DNA from: Candidatus Desulfolinea nitratireducens
Lineage (GTDB): Bacteria > Chloroflexota > Anaerolineae > Anaerolineales > Villigracilaceae
Direction of reading: 5' to 3'
Assembly: GCA_014382535.1 (NCBI GenBank)
Contig: JACNJN010000086.1
Location: 1 to 64,000 of the forward strand
DNA length: 64,000 nt
This document shows, piece after piece, positions 18,530 to 26,987 of this stretch. Under the pieces are notes generated by a model that did not search any database, was not told the origin of the DNA, and worked only from the letters and a program-made list of their open reading frames with translations. The position numbers and the translations under genes are program-made. Numbering within the stretch: position 1 is the stretch's first letter; every line of letters begins with the position of its first letter.

Positions 18530-18715
18530 TTACGCAGCAGTTTTTGCCAAAGTTTTGATACACTTGGTGCAGAGTACTTTTTTGACCTTGAGGCCATTTT
18601 CGTAAAGTGTCACCTTTTGCAGGTTTGGTTTGAATTTTCGCTTGGTCGCCTTCATGGAAAATGAGCGGCTATTACCAAAAGTTGTTTTCTTTGCACAGTG
18701 AGCGCAGACGGCCAT
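18530..18715 (-). CDS. rpmB: 50S ribosomal protein L28 (CxxC/CxxC type)
   Basis: CAHCAKKTTFGNSRSFSMKATKRKFKPNLQKVTLYENGLKVKKVLCTKCIKTL. Confidence 0.93.
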   Translation of the reverse strand: MAVCAHCAKKTTFGNSRSFSMKATKRKFKPNLQKVTLYENGLKVKKVLCTKCIKTLAKTAA

Positions 18716-18837
18716 TTTGAGATCCTTTCAAGAAAAATAATACCGATTTCGGGTCTCTCACCCGAAGCGAGAAATTCTACCATATATCGTATCCTTCTAC
18801 AAGAGAACTTGTTAATACATGAAGTAAAGGAATAACC

Positions 18838-19194
18838 ATGAGCGAAGAAAAAACTATTTTAGGCAGCATTCATGTTTCACCAAACGCTATTGCCACGATT
18901 GCATACCACGCCACTTTAAGTTCTTATGGTGTTGTCGGGTTTGCATCAAAAAATCTGGCAGCAGGCCTGGCGCAGACAATCACCAGGGATCCCAACCGTG
19001 GTGTTTCTGTTCACTATGATGGAAACAAGATTGATATAGATCTGTATGTGGTCATTCAATATGGGACCCGGATCACCTCGGTGGCGACCAGCGTTGCAAA
19101 TACCGTCCGCTTCAATGTCGAGAAAGCTTTGGGGCTGAAGGTAAACAGTATTGATGTGCATGTCGCCGGGCTCCGCACCAGTGATGATGATTAA
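18838..19194 (+). CDS. Asp23/Gls24 (YloU-like) family protein
   Basis: GSIHVSPNAIATIAYHATLSSYGVVGFA...DLYVVIQYGTRITSVATSVANTVRFNVEKALGLKVNSIDVHVAGLR. Confidence 0.88.
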   Translation: MSEEKTILGSIHVSPNAIATIAYHATLSSYGVVGFASKNLAAGLAQTITRDPNRGVSVHYDGNKIDIDLYVVIQYGTRITSVATSVANTVRFNVEKALGLKVNSIDVHVAGLRTSDDD

Positions 19195-19204
19195 CCTGAT
19201 AGGA

Positions 19205-19233
19205 AGATGCTTGTACTATAAAAAGCATCTTTT
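19205..19233 (+). terminator. hairpin terminator/attenuator
   Basis: agatgcttgtactataaaaagcatctttt. Confidence 0.5.
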
Positions 19234-19260
19234 AATTTAATTATATTTTTAGGAGTTTTT

Positions 19261-20949
19261 ATGAGTGATGACCCTGCATTGGCAGCCAGAGAAAAAAGAA
19301 TAAAAGTAATGCAGGCTTTACCCTTTGATGGTCAAGCTTATAAGAGACTGGTTGAAGCCGGGCTAACCTGGCTGCGCACCAATCAGCAAATGGTTAACGC
19401 ACTAAACGTCTTCCCCGTTCCAGATGGGGATACCGGCACAAATATGGTGTTGACGATGCAATCTGCCTATAATGAGATCGCCGACCTCGGCCATCACAAG
19501 GTGGGGGATATGGCTGCCGCTGTTTCGCAGGGTGCTTTGATGGGGGCTCGTGGCAACTCGGGCGTCATCCTCTCCCAGATTTGGCGCGGGATCGCTCGTG
19601 GACTTGCAGGTGAGGAGGTCTTAACCGGCGCGAATATGGCGAAAGCTTTTGCCGATGCCCGTGACACCGCCTATAAGGGTGTTGTCCGTCCTGTTGAGGG
19701 AACGATCTTAACCGTCACCAAAGATATTGCCACTGCTGCTGAGGCTGCTCTTAAAGAAACTGACGAACCGATTGCGATACTTGCTAAATTGGTTGCCGAG
19801 GCAGATGCATCTGTTGAGCGCACCCCGAACCTTTTGCCAGTACTCAAACAGGCTGGCGTGGTTGACTCTGGTGGTGTGGGCCTTTTTCTGATCCTTGAAG
19901 GAATGCTGCGCTATATCTACGGCGAGCCACTTGATATCCCAACGATGTCCGTCCAACCGATGGCAGCAATGAATATGGAAGAAGCCATGCACGCCGTTGA
20001 AGAAGGACAGGATTTCGAAGTGGTCGTTGATTTTTACCCCAAAGAAGAATTGGATTTAAAACCATTTTATGATGCCCTTGAAGAAATGGGCACATCCATC
20101 CAGGTTGGTGAAGGCGACGGGATGTACCGTATGCATATCCACACCCCGCTTGAGAATCGCTACCTGCCAATTGATTACATCATGGAATTGGGCACGGTCA
20201 CCAACGTGGCGATGGAAAATCTCGCCGCTCAAATGGATGAATTGAATAAAGGTTCGGATTACGATCGTTTAGAGCTAACCAATATTGAGCCTGGCGAGAT
20301 TGCCATTGTCACTGTTTCCCCAGGGCCGGGAATATCACGTATTTTTGCCAGTTTGGGCGTAGCTGCCATTGTTGAAGGCGGGCAGACGATGAATCCCAGT
20401 ACGCAGGAATTGCTGGCCGCTTTTGAAAATCTCCCCACCGATAAAGTGATCATCCTGCCAAATAATAAGAATATCATCCTCGCCGCGCAAGCCGCCCGGG
20501 ATGTGACCGTTAAAGACGTCCACGTTATTCCAAGTCGAAATGTTCCCCAGGGTCTCGCTGCAATGCTGATGCATAATCCCGAAGGCGATTTGGAAACCAT
20601 TGCAGAAAAGATGATTAAGAGCCTCGATACCGTTCATACTGGCGAGGTGACCACAGCCACTCGCACCGTTGAAATTGATGATGTGAAGGTGGAGACAGGT
20701 CAGGTCATCGCTTTGCTGGATGGGAAATTGGTCCTGGCAGCCTCTTCAGTTGAGGAAGCCTGTCTGAGTTTGCTTGAAAAAGCAGATGTGGAAGAATATG
20801 AGCTGCTTACATTCTATGTTGGTGCTGATTATCCTCGTGCAGAAGCCAACCGGGTCGGGGATCTTATTCAGGAGAAATATCCTGATCAAGAGGTCGAAAT
20901 GCAGGACGGCGGGCAGCCTCATTATCAATTGATCATTTCCATTGAATGA
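19261..20949 (+). CDS. DAK2 domain fatty acid kinase FakA-like (YloV)
   Basis: NALNVFPVPDGDTGTNMVLTMQSAYNEI...GALMGARGNSGVILSQIWRGIARGL. Confidence 0.92.
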   Translation: MSDDPALAAREKRIKVMQALPFDGQAYKRLVEAGLTWLRTNQQMVNALNVFPVPDGDTGTNMVLTMQSAYNEIADLGHHKVGDMAAAVSQGALMGARGNSGVILSQIWRGIARGLAGEEVLTGANMAKAFADARDTAYKGVVRPVEGTILTVTKDIATAAEAALKETDEPIAILAKLVAEADASVERTPNLLPVLKQAGVVDSGGVGLFLILEGMLRYIYGEPLDIPTMSVQPMAAMNMEEAMHAVEEGQDFEVVVDFYPKEELDLKPFYDALEEMGTSIQVGEGDGMYRMHIHTPLENRYLPIDYIMELGTVTNVAMENLAAQMDELNKGSDYDRLELTNIEPGEIAIVTVSPGPGISRIFASLGVAAIVEGGQTMNPSTQELLAAFENLPTDKVIILPNNKNIILAAQAARDVTVKDVHVIPSRNVPQGLAAMLMHNPEGDLETIAEKMIKSLDTVHTGEVTTATRTVEIDDVKVETGQVIALLDGKLVLAASSVEEACLSLLEKADVEEYELLTFYVGADYPRAEANRVGDLIQEKYPDQEVEMQDGGQPHYQLIISIE

Positions 20950-20971
20950 AAAACATTTTTTAGATAAAGAT

Positions 20972-21005
20972 TTCCCGCACTGTCACCTGATAGCGCGGGA
21001 TTTTT
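20972..21005 (+). terminator. rho-independent terminator
   Basis: tcccgc...gcggga followed by ttttt. Confidence 0.6.
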
Positions 21006-21084
21006 GTATCACAAAAACTACGAATAGACGAATGGCACAAATCAAAATTCGGGGAGTGCCGAAATTAGCGGTGCAAACATTATT

Positions 21085-21175
21085 CGTCATTGCGAGGCGG
21101 TTTCACTGCCGAAGCAATCCCCTTCTGCGTAGAGGGAGATTGCTTCAGCGATAGTGCTGCTTCGCAATAACGTCA
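21085..21175. repeat. dispersed 'cgtcattgcgag...gaagcaatc' repeat
   Basis: cgtcattgcgaggcggtttcactgccgaagcaatcc...ggagattgcttcagcgatagtgctgcttcgcaataacg; related sequence at 49880-50028. Confidence 0.75.
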
Positions 21176-21282
21176 CCCCGCATTTAGCCACTTCCTAAAT
21201 TCGTGATATTCGCATATTCAAGTAATTCGTGTTAAAGTTATTACGCCCATAATAAAGATCGTCCGATAAGAAAGCATCTTTT

Positions 21283-22113
21283 ATGAAAATAGGCATAGTC
21301 ACCGATAGCACAGCCGATATTCCCGCTGCCCTGGTCATAAAATATAAAATCGAAGTTGTTCCCGCGCTCCTTGTCATAGATGGTAAGAGTTTAATTGATG
21401 GCGAAGGGATCACCCGCGAGGAATTCTACACACGGATGCCCTCTTTTAAAGTACCCGCAACGACAGCGGCTCCTTCAGCGGGTAGTTTTATGGAGCGTTA
21501 TGAAAAACTCTCTAACGCAGGTGCAGAAAAAATTCTCTCCATCCATGCCTCCTCAAAATTGAGTGGTATCTTCAATGCAGCCCGCCTGGCAGCAGAATCT
21601 TTTGGTGAACGGGTTCAGGTCGTTGATAGCGAACAGCTCAGCCTTGGGTGTGGATTCCAGGTCCTGGCCGCAGCTGAAGCTATTTCTCGCGGCGCAGTAA
21701 TCGAAGAAATTACGCGTCTTATCAAGGGTATTCAGGGGCGGATCAGACTGATCGCTGTTTTGGATACCCTTGAATATCTACGCCGTAGTGGACGGGTCTC
21801 CTGGGCCAAGGCACGCATTGGGGGAGCTCTCAACCTGAAGCCCTTAATTGAATTAACCCATGGGCGCGTTGAAAATTTAGGCGCAGTGCGCACCACCAGA
21901 TTGGCAAATATCCGTTTGCTGGAGATGGCGCATGAGATGGGGACCATCGAGCGGCTTGCTGTGCTGCATACCAATGCTGAAACCCGGGCACGCAAATTTC
22001 TCAAAGAGTTCAATCCCATTCTGCCAGAAAAACCATTATTGCTTAATGTCACCACCGCCATCGGCGCACATCTTGGGCCAAACGGGGTGGGGTTTGCGGT
22101 GGTGCGAAAATAA
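21283..22113 (+). CDS. DegV family protein (FakB-like fatty acid binding)
   Basis: MKIGIVTDSTADIPAALV...VVPALLVIDGKS...SGSF/SIHASSKLSGIFNAA...VVDSEQLSLGCG. Confidence 0.92.
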   Translation: MKIGIVTDSTADIPAALVIKYKIEVVPALLVIDGKSLIDGEGITREEFYTRMPSFKVPATTAAPSAGSFMERYEKLSNAGAEKILSIHASSKLSGIFNAARLAAESFGERVQVVDSEQLSLGCGFQVLAAAEAISRGAVIEEITRLIKGIQGRIRLIAVLDTLEYLRRSGRVSWAKARIGGALNLKPLIELTHGRVENLGAVRTTRLANIRLLEMAHEMGTIERLAVLHTNAETRARKFLKEFNPILPEKPLLLNVTTAIGAHLGPNGVGFAVVRK

Positions 22114-22169
22114 TCGCAGGGGTGGGTCTTAGGCCCAACGCTATACCAACCCCGTGATAAAATACACCC

Positions 22170-24692
22170 ATGCAGTCATCATTGGAAAAACTACGAAAAT
22201 TTTTTCGTCTGGAAGCTGAAAACGGTTATAACGATAGCGCCATCATCGGCGGTCTAGCAAAAATGCTGGACTACTGGGAATCTGACGCCCGCAACGATGG
22301 TCTCAAAGAGGAGACCATCCAGGCAGTTGCCGGGCGATTGCGCGACTATAGCCGTCTGAGCCCGGAATCGAGAAAAGTAACCCTCCTGGGGATTTGGAAT
22401 CGTGTCAAGAAAGAACATCCTGAAGTTGGGGATAAGGAAACGAACCAGACGAAGCCTCAGCCTGCTTCAACCCCACCGGAGCCTCCCACACAAGAAGTGG
22501 GATCTGCGCCTCAGCCGGAATCCCCTCCTCAACAAAAAGATGCCCCAAAACCGAAGCCTGCCCATCGTCCCGCGCCGGCCCGCTCTGAATCTACACCCGG
22601 AGCACAAAGCAGCCAGATACCGGTCGCATTAAATGCATCTCTCACTGTTTTACAGGGAGTTGGACCCCGAAACGCTAAAACGCTCGAACAACTGGGGTTG
22701 TATACGCTGGAAGATATGCTCTATAACTTCCCGCGCCGTTACGATGACTATAGCCAACTAAAACCGATCAAATCGCTCTGGTATGGCGAGGTGGTCACGG
22801 TGATCGGCACGGTCCAAAGCGTGACCGGGCGACCGATCCGTGGCGGAAAATCACATATTACCGAGGTCGTTATCGGTGATGGAACCGGGGCCTTGCGCCT
22901 GAGTTGGTTCAATCAACCCTGGTTGACCAATCGTTTTAAACAGGGCCTGGCGATATCTGTTTCAGGAAAAATTGACCAGTATCTGGGGCGGCTGGTGATG
23001 AATAGCCCGGATTGGGAGTTGGTCGAAACTGAAAATTTGCATACAAATCGGATCGTGCCGATTTATCCGCTCACTGCAAAGATCACCCAGAAATGGCTGC
23101 GCACTCTGATGAATCAGGTGATTAACTATTGGGCGCCAAAACTGACGGATCACCTGCCTGAGAGTGTTCGCTATGCCGCCAAAGTACCCAGTCTGAACAC
23201 TGCCATATTGAATATCCACTTTCCAGAAACACAGGATCATTTACGTCTGGCGCGTGAGCGTCTGGCCTTTGATGAGATCTTCTTCCTGCAAATGGGCGTT
23301 TTACGCCAAAAACGGGATTGGCAATCCGTTACTGCGCGCATCTTTGATGTGCCAGATGAATGGTTAAAATCCCGCACAGATGCATTGCCCTTTACCCTGA
23401 CGAGTGTTCAGCAAAAGGCTGTTTCTGATATTGTGATGGATTTTGGCTCTGGACGCCCGATGAATCGTCTTTTACAGGGGGATGTGGGTTCAGGGAAAAC
23501 AGTTGTCGCTGCTATGGCTGTTGAGGTCATTGCGCATGCCAATGCCCAGTCAGCAGTCATGGCCCCAACCAGCATCCTGGCCGAACAGCATTATCGCAGC
23601 CTGAGCCAAATGTTGACCAATGGTGAAGGCGGCCTGTCTGCGGAGAAGATCCGCTTGCTGATCGGTGATACCCCCGAAGCTGAAAAAGAGGAGATCCGCA
23701 CCGGGCTGGCAGATGGCAGCATCAAGGTTGTCGTCGGGACTCATGCCCTGATCGAAGGTCCTGTTCAATTCACGGATCTGCAATTGGCAATTGTCGACGA
23801 ACAACATCGCTTTGGCGTGGAGCAGCGTTCTGCCCTGCGCGAAAAGGGAGAAAATCTGCACTTGCTGGTGATGACCGCCACCCCTATTCCGCGCTCGCTG
23901 GCCCTCACCGTTCATGGAGATCTGGATATCTCTGTGATGGACGAGATGCCGGAAGGACGTCAGCCGATCGAGACCCATGTTCTCAAACCGCGCGAACGCG
24001 AACGCGCTTATACGATGATCCGCGCCCAGGTGCTGGATGGACGCCAGGCTTTTATCATTTATCCTCTGGTCGAAGAGAGCGAAAAGATCGAAGCCCGCGC
24101 CGCCGTGAAAGAACATGAATCCTTGCAGGCCGAAGTGTTCCGAAAATTGAATGTTGGTCTTTTGCACGGGCGGATGAAGCCCGCCGAAAAGGACGAGGCG
24201 ATGGAGAAATTCCGCGCGAAGGAATACGATATCCTTGTCGCGACAACAGTGGTCGAAGTCGGCGTGGACGTACCGAACGCGACCGTGATGTTGATCGAGG
24301 GGGCCGACCGTTTCGGGCTGGCCCAGCTTCATCAGCTACGTGGACGGGTTGGGCGTGGGCTCGAACAATCCCACTGTCTGCTCATCCCAACCAATGATGA
24401 CGATACCGAAAACGAACGGTTGCTGGCGATGGCTGAGAGTAATGATGGTTTTGTTCTCGCCGAGCGGGATTTGCAGCAACGTGGCCCCGGTGAATTTTTG
24501 GGAACTCGTCAATCAGGTTATGGATCTGGCTTGCGGATGGCGAGTATCACCGATCTCCCATTGATCGAAAAAGCCCGCGAACGTGCCCAGGCCCTTTTTG
24601 GCGAAGACGCGAACCTGGAAAAGGAAGAACATAAATTGCTCGGCGAGGCGTTGGATCGCTTCTGGGGTGGCAGCAAAGGAGATGTAAGCTAA
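22170..24692 (+). CDS. recG: ATP-dependent DNA helicase RecG
   Basis: LQGVGPRNAKTLEQLGLYTLEDMLYNFPRRYDDYS wedge domain; LLQGDVGSGKTVVA; MTATPIPRSLALTVHGDLDISVMDEMPEGRQPIET; QLRGRVGRG. Confidence 0.96.
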   Translation: MQSSLEKLRKFFRLEAENGYNDSAIIGGLAKMLDYWESDARNDGLKEETIQAVAGRLRDYSRLSPESRKVTLLGIWNRVKKEHPEVGDKETNQTKPQPASTPPEPPTQEVGSAPQPESPPQQKDAPKPKPAHRPAPARSESTPGAQSSQIPVALNASLTVLQGVGPRNAKTLEQLGLYTLEDMLYNFPRRYDDYSQLKPIKSLWYGEVVTVIGTVQSVTGRPIRGGKSHITEVVIGDGTGALRLSWFNQPWLTNRFKQGLAISVSGKIDQYLGRLVMNSPDWELVETENLHTNRIVPIYPLTAKITQKWLRTLMNQVINYWAPKLTDHLPESVRYAAKVPSLNTAILNIHFPETQDHLRLARERLAFDEIFFLQMGVLRQKRDWQSVTARIFDVPDEWLKSRTDALPFTLTSVQQKAVSDIVMDFGSGRPMNRLLQGDVGSGKTVVAAMAVEVIAHANAQSAVMAPTSILAEQHYRSLSQMLTNGEGGLSAEKIRLLIGDTPEAEKEEIRTGLADGSIKVVVGTHALIEGPVQFTDLQLAIVDEQHRFGVEQRSALREKGENLHLLVMTATPIPRSLALTVHGDLDISVMDEMPEGRQPIETHVLKPRERERAYTMIRAQVLDGRQAFIIYPLVEESEKIEARAAVKEHESLQAEVFRKLNVGLLHGRMKPAEKDEAMEKFRAKEYDILVATTVVEVGVDVPNATVMLIEGADRFGLAQLHQLRGRVGRGLEQSHCLLIPTNDDDTENERLLAMAESNDGFVLAERDLQQRGPGEFLGTRQSGYGSGLRMASITDLPLIEKARERAQALFGEDANLEKEEHKLLGEALDRFWGGSKGDVS

Positions 24693-25208
24693 ATGGTACG
24701 CGCATTTTTTCCAGGTACTTTTGACCCGATCCATTATGGACATATAGATATTGCTATGCGCGCAGTGAACGTCTTTGACGAGTTAATTATCGCAGTCTAC
24801 GATCGTCCGCTGAAAACCCTGCTCTTCTCTCCTGACGAGCGCATCTCGCTTGCTAAAGAGGCCTTTGCCGATATAAAAAATATTCAAGTAACTGGTTATT
24901 CTAAGCTTACAGTGGATGCCTGCCGCGAGGCAGACGCTCAGGTAATCGTGCGTGGTTTACGTGTCTTCTCTGATTTTGAATTTGAATTTCGGATGGCTTT
25001 GGCAAATCGCCGTCTGGCAGAGGATATTGAAAGTGTCGCCTTCATCACACACGAAGAGCATACTTTTCTTTCGTCAACTACTGTGCGAGAGATCGCCATG
25101 CTTAACGGGGATGTTTCAAGTATGGTTCCGCCTCATGTAGGTCTTGCTCTGAAGAATAAGATCAGTTCGGTGGGGAATCACGATGTCCCAAATGCGGTCC
25201 GCGATTAG
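24693..25208 (+). CDS. coaD: phosphopantetheine adenylyltransferase
   Basis: MVRAFFPGTFDPIHYGHIDIAMRA...VIVRGLRVFSDFEFEFRMALANRRLAEDIESVAF; TAAATG junction with recG. Confidence 0.94.
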   Translation: MVRAFFPGTFDPIHYGHIDIAMRAVNVFDELIIAVYDRPLKTLLFSPDERISLAKEAFADIKNIQVTGYSKLTVDACREADAQVIVRGLRVFSDFEFEFRMALANRRLAEDIESVAFITHEEHTFLSSTTVREIAMLNGDVSSMVPPHVGLALKNKISSVGNHDVPNAVRD

Positions 25209-25275
25209 ATTTGCCCCACAAGAGAGAAAAATAAGATAGAATTATGGTGTTCCTCTGTTCAGTGGAGAAAGATAT

Positions 25276-25725
25276 ATGGACATTCTGCATTTAATTGACC
25301 GTCTCGAAGAACTCTTCAACGAAAGTCGCGCCTTACCCTTCACTCATAATGTTGTCGTGGATGAAGATCGTATGCTGGATATTATCGACCAGATGCGGAT
25401 CGCCATTCCAGAAGAGGTGAAGAAGGCCCAGCAGCTACTCAACCAGAGTGAGCGCATTCTTGCGCAAGCGGAAGAAAAAGCGACTCGCACCACTTTGCTG
25501 GCTGAAGAAAAAGCTGGTGAGTTGACTGCCAAAGATATGGTTACTCAGGAAGCTACCCGCCGCTCCGAGCAGATCTTGAATCAGGCTCGGGCAGATGCAG
25601 AAGCAACCCGGGATGATGCAGATGCATATGTGGTTGAAACTTTATCTCGTGTGGAAGATGAGTTGAGCCGCCTGCTCAACCAGGTGCATAATGGAATTCG
25701 GGCTTTGCAGGATCAGAAGAAGTGA
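25276..25725 (+). CDS. coiled-coil protein (ATP synthase b / DivIVA-like)
   Basis: Long charged helix EEVKKAQQLLNQSERILAQAEEKATRTTLLAEEKAGE...; SD. Confidence 0.7.
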   Translation: MDILHLIDRLEELFNESRALPFTHNVVVDEDRMLDIIDQMRIAIPEEVKKAQQLLNQSERILAQAEEKATRTTLLAEEKAGELTAKDMVTQEATRRSEQILNQARADAEATRDDADAYVVETLSRVEDELSRLLNQVHNGIRALQDQKK

Positions 25726-25744
25726 TCGTTTTGGATGCTGAATC

Positions 25745-25779
25745 AAATAGCCATCGCATTTGCGATGGCTATTTTTATT
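25745..25779. terminator. bidirectional terminator
   Basis: aaatagccatcgca/tgcgatggctattttta between convergent genes. Confidence 0.75.
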
Positions 25780-26827
25780 TTTCTGCCAGTTTTGCTTTGC
25801 TCAACCCAAACCAGGCGCCAACGCGTGGATTTGGTCTGATAAAGAATTCGTGAATAAAGATCGGCCCCAGAACTCCGGCGAGGAAGGCGAGCAGAACAGT
25901 CAGATCATTTTGGCCGATATAGGGTGTGAGTTTATTATTGACCATCTCCTGGATCGGGACGTGAAAAACAAGAATACTTAATGTCAGACTTCCGATATAT
26001 TTGAAGAGTCGGGATAGTTTTTCTGAGTACAACTCAATCTGACGGGAAAGGGAGAGGATAAAGATGATCCCGGCGATGGCTTCGAGCGTGTTGAGGGGCA
26101 GAGATGTGTAGAGCCGGATATTAAAATCCACAGGGATATCGAGGAAGGTGACCATCCCAAAAAGGAGAATCGCCGAGGCAAAGAAGGTGATTTTCGAAGA
26201 GAAAAAATCTTCGGGGATATTCTGGTAAATCTCCCGGCCGAGAATAAAGAAAAATCCTGCGAGCAAGACCAGGTCCACGTTGGCGGGCGCACCTTGTAAG
26301 GTCAGGGACTTGCCGAATAACTCTATTTCGAGGGGCCAGGTATGGGGCAGGATCAGAGTCCCGATCCACAAAGTGATCAGCAGGATTGTCCAACGAATCC
26401 ATTTTTTTGAGATCGGGTTGGTGACTTTATAGAAGAAATATGCGTAGAGATTGCTCAGAAAGAGGATCGGTAAAAACCAGAGTTGAACCCAGTTGAGATA
26501 AGGGCCGGTCATATAGAAGGATTTGAGCAGGCGACCGCCAGCTGTGGCGAAGCTCATTTTTCCGAAGAAGACCGAGATGCCGTAGATCAGCAGAATGACG
26601 AAAATCAGTGGCTTGATCAGGCCATCAAAACGGCGTTTGAATAGCTCCTTGAATTTGCGCTCTGGCTTGAAAAATATCCCCGATAAAAAGAAAAACAGGG
26701 GCATATGAAAAGCATAAATGAAGCGATGCAGATAAGGGTGATAGCCGCTCAGATCGTTATGCGCGAGCACAACGAGCAGGATGCCGATCCCTTTGGCGAT
26801 GTCGATATATAGAACTCTTTTTTGCAT
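25775..26827 (-). CDS. acyltransferase family 3 membrane protein
   Basis: RVLYIDIAKGIGILLVVLAHND...HRFIYAFHMPLFFFLSGIFF. Confidence 0.85.
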   Translation of the reverse strand: MQKRVLYIDIAKGIGILLVVLAHNDLSGYHPYLHRFIYAFHMPLFFFLSGIFFKPERKFKELFKRRFDGLIKPLIFVILLIYGISVFFGKMSFATAGGRLLKSFYMTGPYLNWVQLWFLPILFLSNLYAYFFYKVTNPISKKWIRWTILLITLWIGTLILPHTWPLEIELFGKSLTLQGAPANVDLVLLAGFFFILGREIYQNIPEDFFSSKITFFASAILLFGMVTFLDIPVDFNIRLYTSLPLNTLEAIAGIIFILSLSRQIELYSEKLSRLFKYIGSLTLSILVFHVPIQEMVNNKLTPYIGQNDLTVLLAFLAGVLGPIFIHEFFIRPNPRVGAWFGLSKAKLAEK

Positions 26828-26901
26828 GGTTAATCACGATTACCCTTTCGGGCACACGTTAGGCGAACAGGACGAATTATACAAAGATTATAAGTCAAAA
26901 T

Positions 26902-26938
26902 ACAGGAACCCGTTCCCTTCAAGGGAACGGGTTCCTGT
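26902..26938. repeat. perfect 18-bp hairpin A
   Basis: acaggaacccgttccctt-c-aagggaacgggttcctgt. Confidence 0.9.
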
Positions 26939-26945
26939 GTTAGAT

Positions 26946-26984
26946 ATTAGATGCAACGCACTTCCAAAGTGCGTTGCATCTAAT
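26946..26984. repeat. perfect 18-bp hairpin B
   Basis: attagatgcaacgcactt-cca-aagtgcgttgcatctaat. Confidence 0.9.
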
Positions 26985-26987
26985 AAG

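Noticed and set aside
23550-24332. 260-aa minus-strand ORF
   Set aside because: Antisense to the RecG helicase domain; shadow ORF.
26840-26862. Possible promoter/operator at taccctttcgggcacacgtta
   Set aside because: Matches part of a dispersed repeat (also near 32464), so not treated as a regulatory site.
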